A stretch of DNA of 64,000 nt, from assembly GCF_034702125.1 (NCBI RefSeq), contig NC_085860.1:21742484-21806483 (forward strand), written 5' to 3'. Shown in pieces: positions 60,900-64,000 of the stretch; position 1 is the stretch's first letter, and each line of letters opens with the position of its first letter. Below the pieces are notes generated by a model. It saw only the letters and a list, made by a program, of their open reading frames with translations, did no database searches and was not told where the DNA came from. Made by a program: the position numbers and the translations under genes. The DNA comes from Engraulis encrasicolus (Eukaryota; Chordata; Actinopteri; Clupeiformes; Engraulidae).

Positions 60900-64000
<3,101 letters not shown>

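Overview
The window is vertebrate, almost certainly teleost fish, nuclear DNA. It has split genes with consensus splice sites, many hAT-type elements with 8-bp target duplications, a Tc1-like transposon, tRNA-derived SINEs, an L2/CR1-type LINE, long CA/TG/GA microsatellites, and vertebrate transglutaminase and exosome genes. The species cannot be fixed from the sequence.

Layout: two inverted arms flank a loop. The left arm (from before position 1 to about 20,027) and the right arm (about 48,143 to at least 59,734) are inverted copies of one block. Each carries the 3' half of a transglutaminase gene followed by a convergent, degenerate EXOSC6 (exosome subunit MTR3) fragment. In the left copy, on the + strand, exons equivalent to human TGM2 exons 7-13 lie at 11,682-19,499, and exon 6 should sit about 115 bp before the window. 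The right copy, on the - strand, runs from 60,036 down to 48,723 and includes exon 6 with the active-site Cys. The left copy has intact splice sites in the window. The right copy has lost the GT donor of its penultimate exon (TT instead). Comparing the arms intron by intron shows which mobile elements arrived after the duplication. The left intron 6 has grown to more than 11 kb and the right intron 9 to 5.6 kb.

The loop (20,030-48,140) holds two complete, direct-tandem paralogues of an unusual four-coding-exon gene at 29,737-35,697 and 41,861-46,771, both on the + strand. Each encodes C2H2/CCHC-like zinc-finger modules, a tyrosine-recombinase-like core and a C-terminal BESS-type motif. The spliced reading frames close exactly, at 1,089 and 916 codons. 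Copy A has an in-frame 525-bp internal duplication of the zinc-finger module. A shared upstream segment ending in a splice donor (22,289 and 37,464) suggests that the noncoding first exon was duplicated too. This pair is the best candidate for a little-described system: a domesticated recombinase-like DNA-binding gene joined to a BESS interaction tail.

The rest is repeat-rich. Notable items are a perfect 234-bp palindrome in left intron 11 carrying a hammerhead-ribozyme-like motif on both strands, a roughly 3-kb imperfect palindrome running off the right end, a 1.3-kb foldback nested in a LINE, and an interstitial telomere-like tract inside an inverted-repeat element.
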